In this document: positions 6,649 to 16,029 of the stretch, piece by piece
How positions within the stretch are numbered: position 1 is the stretch's first letter
How the letters are laid out: each line of letters starts with the position of its first letter
Source: an uncultured Proteiniphilum sp.
GTDB lineage: Bacteria > Bacteroidota > Bacteroidia > Bacteroidales > Dysgonomonadaceae
DNA length: 26,156 nucleotides
Direction of reading: 5' to 3'
NCBI RefSeq assembly: GCF_937873925.1
Contig: NZ_CALNAT010000079.1
Location: 1-26,156, forward strand
Translations under genes and position numbers: made by a program
Notes under the pieces: generated by a model
Databases searched by the model: none
Told to the model about the DNA's origin: nothing
What the model saw: the letters and a program-made list of their open reading frames with translations, nothing else

Positions 6649-7983
6649 ATGCGATCTTCAGAGGTTATCGATTTTCTAAAAAGGCGTTTTCCCAACGAGC
6701 CGGAATACCATCAGGCTGTTGAGGAAGTAGTGGAATCAATTGAGGATGTATATAATGAACATCCCGAGTTTGAAAAAGCAAACCTGATCGAGCGTTTGGT
6801 TATTCCCGATAAGATTCATTCTTTCCGTGTTACATGGGTCGATGATAAGGGAAATGTACAGACCAATATGGGTTACCGGGTGCAGCATAACAATGCCATT
6901 GGCCCTTATAAAGGGGGAATTCGCTTTCACGCTTCGGTATCGCCTTCTATTCTGAAATTCCTTGCTTTTGAACAGACATTCAAGAATGCACTTACCACGT
7001 TGCCGATGGGAGGAGCCAAAGGAGGTTCCGATTTTTCACCCCGTGGTAAGTCCGACGGGGAGGTGATGCGTTTCTGCCAGGCTTTTGTGGAAGGTTTGTG
7101 GCGCGTCATCGGGCCCAATACCGATGTACCTGCCGGAGATATCGGCGTGGGCGGCCGTGAAATAGGTTATATGTTCGGTAAATACAAGAAGTTGGCCGAA
7201 GAGTTTACCGGCACATTCACCGGCAAAGGACGCGAGTTTGGCGGATCGCTCATTCGTCCCGAAGCGACCGGCTACGGGAACGTCTATTTCCTGCTGGAGA
7301 TGCTGAAGACCAAAAATATAGATATCAAAGGAAAAAAATGCCTGGTTTCGGGATCGGGTAACGTAGCCCAGTATACCTGCGAAAAACTGCTGGAATTGGG
7401 GGCTATCCCCGTGACGCTGTCGGATTCCGACGGTTATATTTATGATCCCGATGGCATCACTGAAGAGAAACTGCGCTTTGTGATGGAGTTGAAGAATCTC
7501 TACCGGGGACGCATTCGTGAGTATGCCGAGGAGTATGGTTGCAAATATGTTCCCGGGGCGCGCCCATGGGGAGAGAAAGCGGATATCGCCCTTCCTTCGG
7601 CTACCCAGAACGAGGTCGACCAGGCGGATGCCGAAGCGCTCGTGAAGAACGGTGTAATAGCGGTTTCGGAAGGTGCCAATATGCCGAGCACTCCTGAAGC
7701 TATCGCGGTTTTCCAGTCGAATAAGATACTGTATGCTCCCGGAAAGGCTGCAAACGCGGGTGGAGTATCGGTTTCGGGACTGGAAATGACACAAAATTCC
7801 GAACGGTACAGCTGGCCGGCAGAACAGGTGGATGAAAAACTGAAATGGATCATGGCGAATATCCATGAGAACTGTGTGAAATATGGTACGGAAAGCGACG
7901 GTTACATTAACTACGTGAAAGGTGCCAATATCGCCGGTTTCATGAAGGTTGCCAAAGCGATAATGAGCCAGGGGATTTTATAA
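6649..7983 (+). CDS. gdhA: NADP-type glutamate dehydrogenase
   Basis: GdhA interconverts 2-oxoglutarate plus ammonium and glutamate, the main ammonium-assimilation route in many gut Bacteroidota. The length, 444 residues, is that of the hexameric GDH I class (about 445-450). The active-site segment TLPMGGAKGGSDF carries the catalytic Lys at residue 124. Upstream KGGIRFH (residues 88-94) and downstream VPAGDIGVGGREIGYM are family signatures. The Rossmann domain begins CLVSGSGNVAQY with GxGNVA, and the second strand ends SDSDG, more typical of NADP(H) than NAD(H) enzymes; that cofactor call is inference. The start MRSSEVIDFLKRRFPNEPEY matches the usual N-terminus. It is a single-gene unit with promoter at 6572-6600 and terminator at 7997-8034. 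Confidence 0.97.
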   Translation: MRSSEVIDFLKRRFPNEPEYHQAVEEVVESIEDVYNEHPEFEKANLIERLVIPDKIHSFRVTWVDDKGNVQTNMGYRVQHNNAIGPYKGGIRFHASVSPSILKFLAFEQTFKNALTTLPMGGAKGGSDFSPRGKSDGEVMRFCQAFVEGLWRVIGPNTDVPAGDIGVGGREIGYMFGKYKKLAEEFTGTFTGKGREFGGSLIRPEATGYGNVYFLLEMLKTKNIDIKGKKCLVSGSGNVAQYTCEKLLELGAIPVTLSDSDGYIYDPDGITEEKLRFVMELKNLYRGRIREYAEEYGCKYVPGARPWGEKADIALPSATQNEVDQADAEALVKNGVIAVSEGANMPSTPEAIAVFQSNKILYAPGKAANAGGVSVSGLEMTQNSERYSWPAEQVDEKLKWIMANIHENCVKYGTESDGYINYVKGANIAGFMKVAKAIMSQGIL

Positions 7984-7996
7984 TTTGTCTACCCCT

Positions 7997-8034
7997 GTCA
8001 TAAAAAAAGCGGCAAAAGCCGCTTTTTTTATGAC
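7997..8034. terminator. Perfect bidirectional terminator after gdhA
   Basis: A 17-bp perfect stem: GTCAT, seven A, GCGGC, loop AAAA, GCCGC, seven T, ATGAC. The GC core with flanking A7/T7 makes it a working terminator for gdhA on the plus strand and for the converging SusC/D operon, which ends at 8081, on the minus strand. Confidence 0.92.
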
Positions 8035-8080
8035 TACTGATGAATAACGAGGGTCGCGAATTGCCGGAAAGTATTCCTGG

Positions 8081-9073
8081 CTACCATTCAATAGCGTATT
8101 CTTCATCTTCAATCAATGTATTTATATTGCGTTGAAGCGACATGGTGCCTCTGACTGAATAGCGGGTCGTATAACCGGGCAATTCCAGTACATCTTCAAA
8201 TGTGTATTGCATACTGACCGTAACTGTTCTTCTTAACAGGGTAGGGCGGGCAGAATCCATAATGTTTACTATTTCATAACCAGGCTGGCCGTTTACCTGC
8301 AGATTAAGTATATCAGGGTATACAGCTTCAAGAGATACTGTTCCGGTACTATCTGTTTCAGCATTAAATGTAGCTATGACTTTGAAATATTTACGATCCT
8401 TTCTTTCTTCCTGTGTTACTCCGGCATAAAAGAATATTGAATTTTCGTCAACGACATGAGCTGTACGTGTATCTACAATGATCGGTTGATTACTTTTCTC
8501 GGTATAGACCGATAAATTTGTGGTGCCGTAAGTTCCCGAATAATCATTAAAGGGAGTTACCCACAATAAGGCATTATTGTAATCCTTGCGGGGGTGCGAT
8601 TGATAATTGTAAGAAGGGTCATCTTCAATAACGAGAGGAAGCATCCACTGATCTACGAGATCCAGGTCTTTTAATTTAAAATGGATGTCTAAAAGCCCTG
8701 ATTGTTTACCCGCGGGGATATGTACCACAGGATTGGGAATGTCATAAAATGATTTATCCAACAACCGATAATACAAATCCGTCCGATTGTAATAATGTTC
8801 CTTATTGTATATATCCAATGTATCGGGATCCAGAATGATATGAACATCTCTGTCTTTAACATTGGCTGTTGTTCCGGAAATGGTAACGGGTAGTTGATAG
8901 CGAGTACCGTCTTCTCCTTTATATTTCACTCTGATCCGGGTCACGGTACTACCTGCCGGCGCTTTCAGACAGGCGTATTGCCTGTATTGTTCGTCTTTCC
9001 ACTCGTCATTGCAGGCACTGCATATAACCAGAATAGTCAAAATACTACCCAATAAATATTTAATATTTTCCAT
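8081..9073 (-). CDS. Surface lipoprotein with DUF1735-like and DUF4361-like domains (SusE position)
   Basis: This 330-residue lipoprotein has a signal peptide ending in ICSAC, with Cys21 as the likely lipidation site. It is followed by N-D-E, acidic residues that in Bacteroidota favour export to the cell surface. Residues ~40-155 resemble the DUF1735 (BT_3987 N-terminal-like) domain: VRIHIILDPDTLDIYNKEHY-type text is seen as DVHIILDPDTLDIYNK, and later IPAGKQSGLLDIHFKL and MLPLVIEDD. From ~165 to the end the pattern NALLWVTPFNDYSGTYG begins a DUF4361-like beta-sandwich. Such proteins occupy the SusE/SusF position after susD and are thought to bind glycan at the surface. It is the last gene of the operon, 16 bases after SusD. 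The family names are from recall of motifs, not a search. Confidence 0.8.
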   Translation of the reverse strand: MENIKYLLGSILTILVICSACNDEWKDEQYRQYACLKAPAGSTVTRIRVKYKGEDGTRYQLPVTISGTTANVKDRDVHIILDPDTLDIYNKEHYYNRTDLYYRLLDKSFYDIPNPVVHIPAGKQSGLLDIHFKLKDLDLVDQWMLPLVIEDDPSYNYQSHPRKDYNNALLWVTPFNDYSGTYGTTNLSVYTEKSNQPIIVDTRTAHVVDENSIFFYAGVTQEERKDRKYFKVIATFNAETDSTGTVSLEAVYPDILNLQVNGQPGYEIVNIMDSARPTLLRRTVTVSMQYTFEDVLELPGYTTRYSVRGTMSLQRNINTLIEDEEYAIEW

Positions 9074-9089
9074 TTGTGTAATTTATTAA

Positions 9090-11105
9090 TTAATAGCTGT
9101 TTAACCAGCCTGTATTTTGAGTCAGGCGAATATTTTTCTGTAACTCATCTCTATGGATTGGCCAAAAATAAGTTTTTTCGGCAAAGCAGGTACGCACGCT
9201 TGAGATTTCTACCGGCATGTGAAATTGTTCCTTTTCAGTTTCTGTCATTAAGGTGTTGCAGCCATAGAATGGTAACGCTTCTTCTTCCGGTGCGTCTTTC
9301 CATCGGCGCAGGTCAAAATAACGATGCCCCTCACCCATGAACTCTATCTGGCGTTCCCGCTTTAATTTCTTTCGGAATGCATTGGCGTCATCATACATAT
9401 CAGCTGCATAATCAGGTACTCCTGCGCGTATGCGTATCGGTTGAACACCCTTTTTTAGTTCATTGATGTCCCGACTGATTGAATGTGTTTTAGTTCCATC
9501 CCATGAAGCTATTTGATAGGTTGCAGTCAATTCATTCAATGCCTCTGCATAAATTAACAATATTTCCGCGTAGCGGATGGCAGGATCTGCTTTTTTAGTG
9601 ATATGTGAATTGCTTCCGCTGGCATTCCGGTCATCGTTGGTATCGGTGGGACGAACAAATTTCTTCACGCCTATACCGGTGAGCAACCAATTGCCCGAAT
9701 TGCTTTGTCCTTCTTCTCCGCCCCGGTAATACCAGCAATAATAAGGTCCTTTATCTACCTCCAAAGTAGCATTCAGTAAATTCCACAGCGCCCCGTTGTA
9801 TGCCACCGAAGCATAGAAGCGGGGTTCGCGGTTGGCATATTGAAGGGAAACGCCTTTTGTCAATGGTTTATAAATTCCCGCCTGTATGTCGGCATCCGTT
9901 ACAAAACCTGTTTCCCGCTGGCTACCATCTCCTCTGCCTATTTCCAGATCTTTACCCGGACAATCGGTTCCGTCGCTCATGTAATAAGCGTCGCATTGTT
10001 TCTGCGTCATGCAGGTCTGGTTATATCCTTTGGCCCTGAGAGGAAGTTGGGATAATACCATAAAATTTATGCCATGATCCCCTTGATTCTGACCACGGGT
10101 AAAGATCAATTCCGGGTTTTCAGTGGCCGTCAGTTCTCCGTTGAATACTGACCGGTAGGATTCGAAAGGATCTATATCGGCATACCCTTCGGGCCAGTTC
10201 TTCTGAGAAAAATCACCGTCATCATAAGGCGTAATGGTTTCCGGATAAGCAAGGTCGCCACTCTCCCGTTGATAAGCCACATATAACTGATAGGCGTTTA
10301 AATCCATTACGTCCCTTGCAGCGGCAGCGGCCTTTGCCCATTTTTCTTCGTCATATGTTTCCGAAAGTAATCTCTTACCCTGATCATCTACTAATTGCGA
10401 GGCGTAGTTATCTTTATTTCCATTCATCAGAGGACTCGCCGCATATAAAAGAACTTTAGCCCGGACACTTAATGCAGCTCCACGGGTAGGCCTGCTGATA
10501 GACAGCAGTTCCCTGCGTAAAGGCAAATCTTTGGCCGCAAGGGCCATTTCCGAAACAATATAATCCACACATTCGTCGTAAGTGTTGCGGGGAATTGACA
10601 ACGCAGCATAACTTTCCGTGTAATCCAATCCTTCTTCGGGTAAAAGAGGAACCGGTCCGTATTTTTGCAATAACTTCCAATAATAAAAAGCCCTTACAAA
10701 ACGTGCCTGAGCCCTGAAATCCGTAACTTCCTCTTCTGTCACTTCTTCACAGGCATGTACATTCTGTATAAATATGGAAGCCTGGCGTATGCCCCTGTAA
10801 GCATTTTGCCAGGAACCTTGCCAGGATTCTTCACTGTATGTTACCTCCCGGATGTTTTTGTATGTGGGGTTATACATATCGTCACTAAAACCAAAGGGCC
10901 AGTTCCCGATGCCGACATCCCCGTTATCATTAATCATAGGAGAATAAGCATTCGCCAGCCATTCTTCCACATAGTCTTTTTTTAAGAAAACCGTTTCAAG
11001 GGTCAATCGATCTTTGATCTCCTTGTCAACATGTAAAAAATCGGTACAAGAGACAAAAGTGGAAATGATCGCGACCACGGTGAATATATTCAATCCTTTT
11101 TTCAT
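9090..11105 (-). CDS. SusD/RagB-family nutrient-binding outer-membrane lipoprotein
   Basis: This 671-residue SusD homologue captures glycan or oligosaccharide at the surface and acts as the lid of the SusC barrel. The signal peptide ends VSC with the lipid Cys at residue 20, followed by T-D-F-L. Typical landmarks are the early helix EEWLANAYSPM, the TPR-like helices with RAQARFVRAFYYWKLLQKYG (about residues 130-150), GAALSVRAKVLLYAASPLMNG, ADPAIRYAEILLIYAEALNE, and near the C-terminus RKKLKRERQIEFMGEGHRYF followed by DLRRWK. The length is slightly above the usual 500-650. It is encoded between SusC (97 bases upstream) and the DUF1735-like lipoprotein (16 bases downstream). The ligand cannot be read from the sequence. 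Confidence 0.95.
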   Translation of the reverse strand: MKKGLNIFTVVAIISTFVSCTDFLHVDKEIKDRLTLETVFLKKDYVEEWLANAYSPMINDNGDVGIGNWPFGFSDDMYNPTYKNIREVTYSEESWQGSWQNAYRGIRQASIFIQNVHACEEVTEEEVTDFRAQARFVRAFYYWKLLQKYGPVPLLPEEGLDYTESYAALSIPRNTYDECVDYIVSEMALAAKDLPLRRELLSISRPTRGAALSVRAKVLLYAASPLMNGNKDNYASQLVDDQGKRLLSETYDEEKWAKAAAAARDVMDLNAYQLYVAYQRESGDLAYPETITPYDDGDFSQKNWPEGYADIDPFESYRSVFNGELTATENPELIFTRGQNQGDHGINFMVLSQLPLRAKGYNQTCMTQKQCDAYYMSDGTDCPGKDLEIGRGDGSQRETGFVTDADIQAGIYKPLTKGVSLQYANREPRFYASVAYNGALWNLLNATLEVDKGPYYCWYYRGGEEGQSNSGNWLLTGIGVKKFVRPTDTNDDRNASGSNSHITKKADPAIRYAEILLIYAEALNELTATYQIASWDGTKTHSISRDINELKKGVQPIRIRAGVPDYAADMYDDANAFRKKLKRERQIEFMGEGHRYFDLRRWKDAPEEEALPFYGCNTLMTETEKEQFHMPVEISSVRTCFAEKTYFWPIHRDELQKNIRLTQNTGWLNSY

Positions 11106-11202
11106 ACGATTATTTTGTTTTTTTCATTTCGGTGTATGGAACTCGTTATAATCATGTTCTTGAGTGTAATGATTTACATACTCGTTTCATTTTTCTGTTC
11201 TT

Positions 11203-14200
11203 TTATAAGTTAACGGTTAATCCGAGAGTTAAAGACTTGGAGAGAGGATATCCTCCTCCGTCCGTTTTCGCCGCTTCCGGATCCCAAAGTGTAAACTCAG
11301 AGAAAGTGAGTAGGTTGGTTCCTACGAAAAATACTCTCATTTTATTGATCTTAAATTTATTAACGAAGTTTTTAGGTACGCTATAGCCCATCTCAAATGT
11401 TTTTAAACGTAAGTAGGAACCGTCGCGTAACCAAAATGTAGATGCTTGGCGATTGTTCCCGTTTTGGTTTTCATATTCCAAACGGGGATATTTTGCATTG
11501 GGATTTTCGGTTGCCGGATCGCCCGATATATCACGGGAAATCCAACGATTCTCCACAACATCCTGCAATACATTTCCCCATTGTCCCCGGGAGAACGGAT
11601 GAGCTATCCCTCCCGAAAGAAAGAAGGACGATTTACCGGCACCCTGAAAATGGATATTGAAATCTACATTTTTCCATTGGGCAGATATGCCTAACCCGTA
11701 TATTAAATTCGGCTTGGTGGTAGCACCTATCGCAACTCTGTCTTCATCGCCGATCACTCCGTTCCCATTCACATCCTGGTATTTTATGTCTCCCGGCCAG
11801 ACAGATCCCCATGCATTTTGAACCGGACTGTTACGAATGTCATCCCAATCTTTGAAAAGTCCGAGGGCTATCAATCCCCTTGCCTGATTCACCCGGTATC
11901 CTTTTTCATACTGATAAGGGAATTGTTTGAAACCTTCATCTCTTTCCAATATTTCATTTTTGCTATACGTAGCATTACCCCGGATGGTCAGATTGACATT
12001 GCCTATCTTTTGTTTGAAAGCGAAATTACCATCTGCCCCTCTTGAGAGGACACTTCCCACATTGGCGCTTGGGTTATCTCCGGTATTCAGCCCGACAGTC
12101 CATGGCAATGATGTACGCGACATAAAAATACCTGTACGCTTTTCATGAAAATAGTCGGCCGTTATGCTGAATTTATCCCTCAGAATAGAGATATCGACAC
12201 CTACATCATGCTTTGTTGCCATTTCCCAGGTAATACCGGTAGAGGCAACCCGGGTATAAGATTTCCCCTGAAAAGAACGGGTAAAATCAAAATCGGCCCA
12301 TTGATAACCGTCCATATCTTCCCCGATAGAATACATGTAAGGAAATCTGGTTCCTACATTATCATTACCGACCCTTCCCCATGAATAGCGAAGTTTGAAC
12401 ATTTCCAGCCAATTCAGTTTGTTTTTGACAATGGGTTCTTCTGAAATGTTCCAGGCTAAGGAGAAAGCCGGAAAGAACCCGAATTGATTATTGACGGCAA
12501 AGTTTTCAGAACCGGTATAACCAAAGTTAAAGTTGGCATAGTAACGGCGTTTCCAGTCATACATGAAACGGCCGGCCATCCCCTGATGGCGGTATGGTAT
12601 GCTGTTTTTCAAATCGCTTCCCAGATTATAAGTCTGTACTTTTGAATCCTGATTGTATTTTAATGTTGCACCGAGATGATGGTCGCCAAACCCCCGGTTA
12701 TAATGCAACTCCGCTTCCAGAAATTCCCGGCGGTCGCCTCCTCCTCCGGAACTTTGCTCCATGAGTATTTCCGCATTCGCCCGTTTAAAAACTATTTCTC
12801 CTTTATCGTCGCGTTGGCGTTCGGCCGTCCAGCGTTCGGGTGCTTTTATTTTGTTTATCCAATTACTGTTGTTCGTGTCATAACCGAACTTACCTATAAA
12901 TCTCAACCCTTTGGTGATAAAATCAAGCTTCTGTTCCAGTGTAACATTGGTTTGTACTTCATTTAACCAGTTTTGCCTGTAACCGGTCTGTGTGGCTGCC
13001 ACCCACGGATTGTCACGTATATCGTTCACATTGTAGCCGGGGAAATAACCATTCGAATAGGTTACGGGCATCTGTACGGGATTTTGTCCCGTAAGGCTGT
13101 TCCAGATAGCATTCGTTCCTTTTCCTGAATCGTTTACCTTCTTCAGCATACCCGATACCCCAATGTGCAATGACGTAGTACTTGTGATATCCATATCCGC
13201 ATTTATTCTATAATTATACCGCCGAGAATTGGCATTTGTATTATAATCTTCTTTGATGGATCTGTCGGTTTTGTACATTCCTTCCTCTTCCACATAGCTC
13301 AGGGAAACAAAATAACGTGCATTGGCGCCTCCGCCGTCCAGGTTCACGTTTGCCCTGTAACTCATGGCGCCATCCCGCAATATGACATCCTGCCAGTCAA
13401 CGCTGGGCAAGAGGTCGGGATCCAGTCCATACTTTATGGAGATCAGTTCGTCTTCAGCATACACCGGCTCCTGGTTACGGGTAATACGCGCCTCGTTCAA
13501 GAGGACGGCGTAGTCATATCCATCGACATATTGGGGAAGTTTGATCAGGGAGTTATGAATCGTTTCAAATTTTGTGTTGATATTGATCTTACCCGGTTTT
13601 CCGTGCTTTGTGGTAACCAGCACTACCCCATTGGCTCCGCGGGCGCCGTAGATGGCTGTTTCGGAGGCATCTTTCAACACCTGGAACGACTCGATATCCT
13701 CGACATTTATTTCATCAAGATTGCGCTCAAAACCATCCACCAGTACCAAAGCGCTGTTACTTGCTCCAAAGGTGGAGATACCCCGGATCCAGAATTCGGA
13801 AGTAGTATGGCCCGGCTGGCCGCTGGTCTGCATAGCCAATACGCCTGCGACATTCCCGGCCAATGCGTTTGTTACATTAGCAGAGGGGGAGGATTTCAAC
13901 ACATCCACATCTACAGCAGTAACAGCGCCTGTCAGGTTTATTTTTTTCTGTACTCCGGTACCTGTAACGACTACTTCTTCCAAAATGCTTGATTCCGCTT
14001 CTTCCATTATTACATTGATCACGGTTTCGGTTTTTACCAGTATCTCCTGGGATTTAAATCCGATATAGCTGAAAACAAGCCGGTTAAAGGGTTCAATTTT
14101 TATTTTGTAGCGCCCGTCCATATCTGTGATAGCGCCTAATCCGGGTACATCTTTCACCACCACGTTGGCTCCGATCAAAGGTTCATTATTCTCATCGGTG

Positions 14201-14307
14201 ACTATTCCCGTTACTTCAAGTGTTTTGGCTCCATCGTTATTTTGAGCAAATCCGTCTGGCAGGACAAACAAAAAAAGAATGGTACATAAAATTGTAAAAT
14301 ATCTCAT
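11203..14307 (-). CDS. SusC/RagA-family TonB-linked outer-membrane receptor
   Basis: This 1034-residue TonB-dependent transporter imports oligosaccharides across the outer membrane together with SusD. A Sec signal peptide (ending GFAQ, about residue 22) precedes a CarboxypepD_reg-like domain (about 28-110) with VTGIVTDENNEPLIGANVVV and DMDGRYKI. A TonB-box-like EEVVVTGTG lies at about 110-118. The plug follows with the SusC signatures WIRGISTFGASNSALVLVDG and DIESFQVLKDASETAIYGAR-type text, then GANGVVLVTTK. The rest is a 22-strand barrel ending SLTLGLTVNL, with a hydrophobic terminal strand suited to BamA recognition. The length is typical (1000-1100). It is the second gene of the operon, starting 29 bases after the IPT/NHL gene, and shows no sign of an anti-sigma-interacting N-terminal extension. 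Confidence 0.96.
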   Translation of the reverse strand: MRYFTILCTILFLFVLPDGFAQNNDGAKTLEVTGIVTDENNEPLIGANVVVKDVPGLGAITDMDGRYKIKIEPFNRLVFSYIGFKSQEILVKTETVINVIMEEAESSILEEVVVTGTGVQKKINLTGAVTAVDVDVLKSSPSANVTNALAGNVAGVLAMQTSGQPGHTTSEFWIRGISTFGASNSALVLVDGFERNLDEINVEDIESFQVLKDASETAIYGARGANGVVLVTTKHGKPGKININTKFETIHNSLIKLPQYVDGYDYAVLLNEARITRNQEPVYAEDELISIKYGLDPDLLPSVDWQDVILRDGAMSYRANVNLDGGGANARYFVSLSYVEEEGMYKTDRSIKEDYNTNANSRRYNYRINADMDITSTTSLHIGVSGMLKKVNDSGKGTNAIWNSLTGQNPVQMPVTYSNGYFPGYNVNDIRDNPWVAATQTGYRQNWLNEVQTNVTLEQKLDFITKGLRFIGKFGYDTNNSNWINKIKAPERWTAERQRDDKGEIVFKRANAEILMEQSSGGGGDRREFLEAELHYNRGFGDHHLGATLKYNQDSKVQTYNLGSDLKNSIPYRHQGMAGRFMYDWKRRYYANFNFGYTGSENFAVNNQFGFFPAFSLAWNISEEPIVKNKLNWLEMFKLRYSWGRVGNDNVGTRFPYMYSIGEDMDGYQWADFDFTRSFQGKSYTRVASTGITWEMATKHDVGVDISILRDKFSITADYFHEKRTGIFMSRTSLPWTVGLNTGDNPSANVGSVLSRGADGNFAFKQKIGNVNLTIRGNATYSKNEILERDEGFKQFPYQYEKGYRVNQARGLIALGLFKDWDDIRNSPVQNAWGSVWPGDIKYQDVNGNGVIGDEDRVAIGATTKPNLIYGLGISAQWKNVDFNIHFQGAGKSSFFLSGGIAHPFSRGQWGNVLQDVVENRWISRDISGDPATENPNAKYPRLEYENQNGNNRQASTFWLRDGSYLRLKTFEMGYSVPKNFVNKFKINKMRVFFVGTNLLTFSEFTLWDPEAAKTDGGGYPLSKSLTLGLTVNL

Positions 14308-14336
14308 GATTGTATTAGTTTTAGCCTGTTAAAGTA

Positions 14337-15719
14337 TTACTCGTCAATTACGATGGTGCGGATGCGTGAATTGTTGGCATCTCCGATATAGAAAGTTTTA
14401 TTCTCTTCATCATAAGCGATCCCCACGGGTTGATTAAATCGTGCCTCTTTTAACAGATCCCCGTCTACATATCCCCACGCATTACTGTTAACACCTTTGC
14501 TTCCACGTCCGGCATAGGTATATACGAACCCTTCCGGGGTTAAATAACGGATGCAATGGGCATTCTGGTCGGCGAAATAAAAATCATAGACATCCGGTTT
14601 TCCTTCCCTTTCATATTTTTCATTTTTAACGAAACAACCCTGCATCGGGTTTCCCAATCTTGCATTGGTGCCTTGCCCGTCTTGCCATCCTTCCTGTCCG
14701 TCGCTTCCTGCAAAATTATTGGCGACCTTCAATGTTTTATTTTCCCAGTCATACTCTGCTTTCATGATCAGTTTTTTATTCGGAACGGTCATGTATGCAT
14801 AATCCCCGCTGGGATGAAAAAAAACAAAAAACTGGCAGTCCCTGTTTTTTAAGGTGTAAAGTAATTGGGAGGTCTTTGTTTGCCAGTCGTAACGGACTAA
14901 CTCGCCGGTTGTACGGGAGTTATAATACAATTCTCCGTTCATAGGATGAATGGTGCAAGTGTTGTTGCGCCTGTAATAAACAATATGCTGGGGTTTTTTA
15001 AAGCCATTGTTCCGGGTTACCCAGGATACGGCGATTGCCCCATCCACATCTTGTTCATTGGAAATCAACAGGGTGTCCCGGCTTAAGGTAAATTCGAGTT
15101 GCCTCATATTGGTCCAATTCCCTTGTCCTCTTTGAAGCAATGTGGATACGGTGTTTGTTTCAAAATCCAAAAGACGGATCGAAATACCCATCCCATCAAT
15201 CATATAAATGTGTTTTTTATTCTTTGGGTCTATGGTCAGCCACCGTGGGCCTTCAAATCCGCAATCATCAAATGGGCCATCTTTAACCTCTTTGTTCCCG
15301 GTCGGGTCGACATAGCCCGCGAGGGTGGATACTACCGTTTTGCTTTGGTAATCAAATATTTCAGCAGCTGTTGCACGTGCACTATCCGGGCCTATTGCAA
15401 CCTCAACAGTACCATTGACCGCACGTTGTGGAACCAGGCAGTATATGATTTCACCATTGCTCCCTATGACTTTCGCAGGAATACCGCCTATCTCGACGGA
15501 TATTTGAGCAATGTCGGTTCCAAAGTTTTTCCCGTAAATATGCATGCGCGTCTTTGCAGACCCGCTCTTGGGTGTAAAATCGGTTATTTCAACCGGATGG
15601 TTGGGATCAAATTCACTCTTATTTTTTTCTGCCTCGTCTTTGCAACTGTGAAAGAAAAGCATACCTGAACAAAAGAACATCAAACACGTGAAGTTCATTT
15701 TTTTAAAAAATCTACTCAT
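14337..15719 (-). CDS. Surface lipoprotein with IPT/TIG domain and NHL-like beta-propeller
   Basis: This 460-residue lipoprotein is the promoter-proximal gene of the SusC/D operon. The signal peptide ends FHSC (Cys26), followed by KDEAEK, the Lys-plus-acidic pattern linked to surface export. Residues ~42-125 form an IPT/TIG immunoglobulin-like domain (ITDFTPKSGSAKTRMHIYGKN, GGIPAKVIG, YCLVPQRAVNGTVEVAIG). From ~130 to the end are NHL-like propeller blades: VSTLAGYVDPTG, FEGPRWLTIDPKNKKHIYMI, ARLGNPMQGCF, ARFNQPVGIAYDEENKTFYI, GDANNSRIRTI. IPT/NHL proteins are common companions of SusC/D pairs and probably bind the target glycan; a lyase or epimerase activity in the propeller cannot be excluded, but I see no catalytic motif. 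Confidence 0.87.
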   Translation of the reverse strand: MSRFFKKMNFTCLMFFCSGMLFFHSCKDEAEKNKSEFDPNHPVEITDFTPKSGSAKTRMHIYGKNFGTDIAQISVEIGGIPAKVIGSNGEIIYCLVPQRAVNGTVEVAIGPDSARATAAEIFDYQSKTVVSTLAGYVDPTGNKEVKDGPFDDCGFEGPRWLTIDPKNKKHIYMIDGMGISIRLLDFETNTVSTLLQRGQGNWTNMRQLEFTLSRDTLLISNEQDVDGAIAVSWVTRNNGFKKPQHIVYYRRNNTCTIHPMNGELYYNSRTTGELVRYDWQTKTSQLLYTLKNRDCQFFVFFHPSGDYAYMTVPNKKLIMKAEYDWENKTLKVANNFAGSDGQEGWQDGQGTNARLGNPMQGCFVKNEKYEREGKPDVYDFYFADQNAHCIRYLTPEGFVYTYAGRGSKGVNSNAWGYVDGDLLKEARFNQPVGIAYDEENKTFYIGDANNSRIRTIVIDE

Positions 15720-15826
15720 GATTCTAAATATTAGATAAATTATCTTTTAGTGATTGTCATCCTGGTTTCAAAGATTATTTTGTCTTTCGTTTTGTTGATT
15801 TAGTCCGGTCGAGTTTTTAATGAACG

Positions 15827-15933
15827 TTTTCGTTAAGCTATATGAGCAGAAGACAAGCTTGCTTGGATTATGCCATAGTGAGAATTGGAAATCGAGGAAT
15901 GAATGCGACTCAAAACGACTACTGTAATTGAAC
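15827..15933 (+). repeat. Dispersed element, copy B
   Basis: This 107-nt stretch matches the glmS-leader element (5948-6074 minus) in four ordered blocks: TTTTCGTTAAGC; the CAGAAG-nCAAGCTTGCTTGGA block with its small hairpin at 15854-15865; the AGAATTG-nAAATCGA to GCGACTCAAAA block; and the GTAATTGAAC end. The middle is about 20 nt shorter than in copy A. It lies between the divergent PUL operon and the XRE gene, in sense orientation to the XRE gene. Its function is unknown. Confidence 0.8.
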
Positions 15934-16021
15934 CTTAATTTGCTAAAGAGGAGTAGGTATCAAATGATATCGAAATGATCGACCTTTCAGTAGCAGATTA
16001 TTGATCCTTATTCAGTAATTG

Positions 16022-16029
16022 CAAATGTA
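16022..16029 (-). promoter_or_regulatory. Candidate -7 box for the SusC/D operon
   Basis: On the minus strand TACATTTG, followed by CAAT, is a full -7 consensus. No clear TTTG -33 box is seen at 19 bases. It would give the operon a leader of about 300 nt that contains copy B in antisense. A weaker alternative with one extra base (TAATCTTTG, 15769-15777) lies much closer to the gene. Confidence 0.4.

Larger units (their letters stand above)
8081..15719 (-). other. Polysaccharide-utilization operon (four genes, no enzyme)
   Basis: Four minus-strand genes run in the order IPT/NHL lipoprotein, SusC, SusD, DUF1735/DUF4361-like lipoprotein, with gaps of 29, 97 and 16 bases. SusC and SusD form the outer-membrane TonB-dependent glycan importer; the two other lipoproteins are likely surface glycan-binding partners. 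No glycoside hydrolase, polysaccharide lyase, sulfatase or hybrid two-component regulator is found next to it in the window. The operon ends at the terminator at 7997-8034. Confidence 0.85.

Noticed and set aside
7036..7866. 276-codon antisense frame within gdhA
   Set aside because: gdhA is unmistakable on the plus strand; the antisense frame has no domain and follows from codon bias.
15099..15668. 189-codon plus-strand frame opposite the IPT/NHL gene
   Set aside because: It is antisense to a clear lipoprotein gene and shows no domain.
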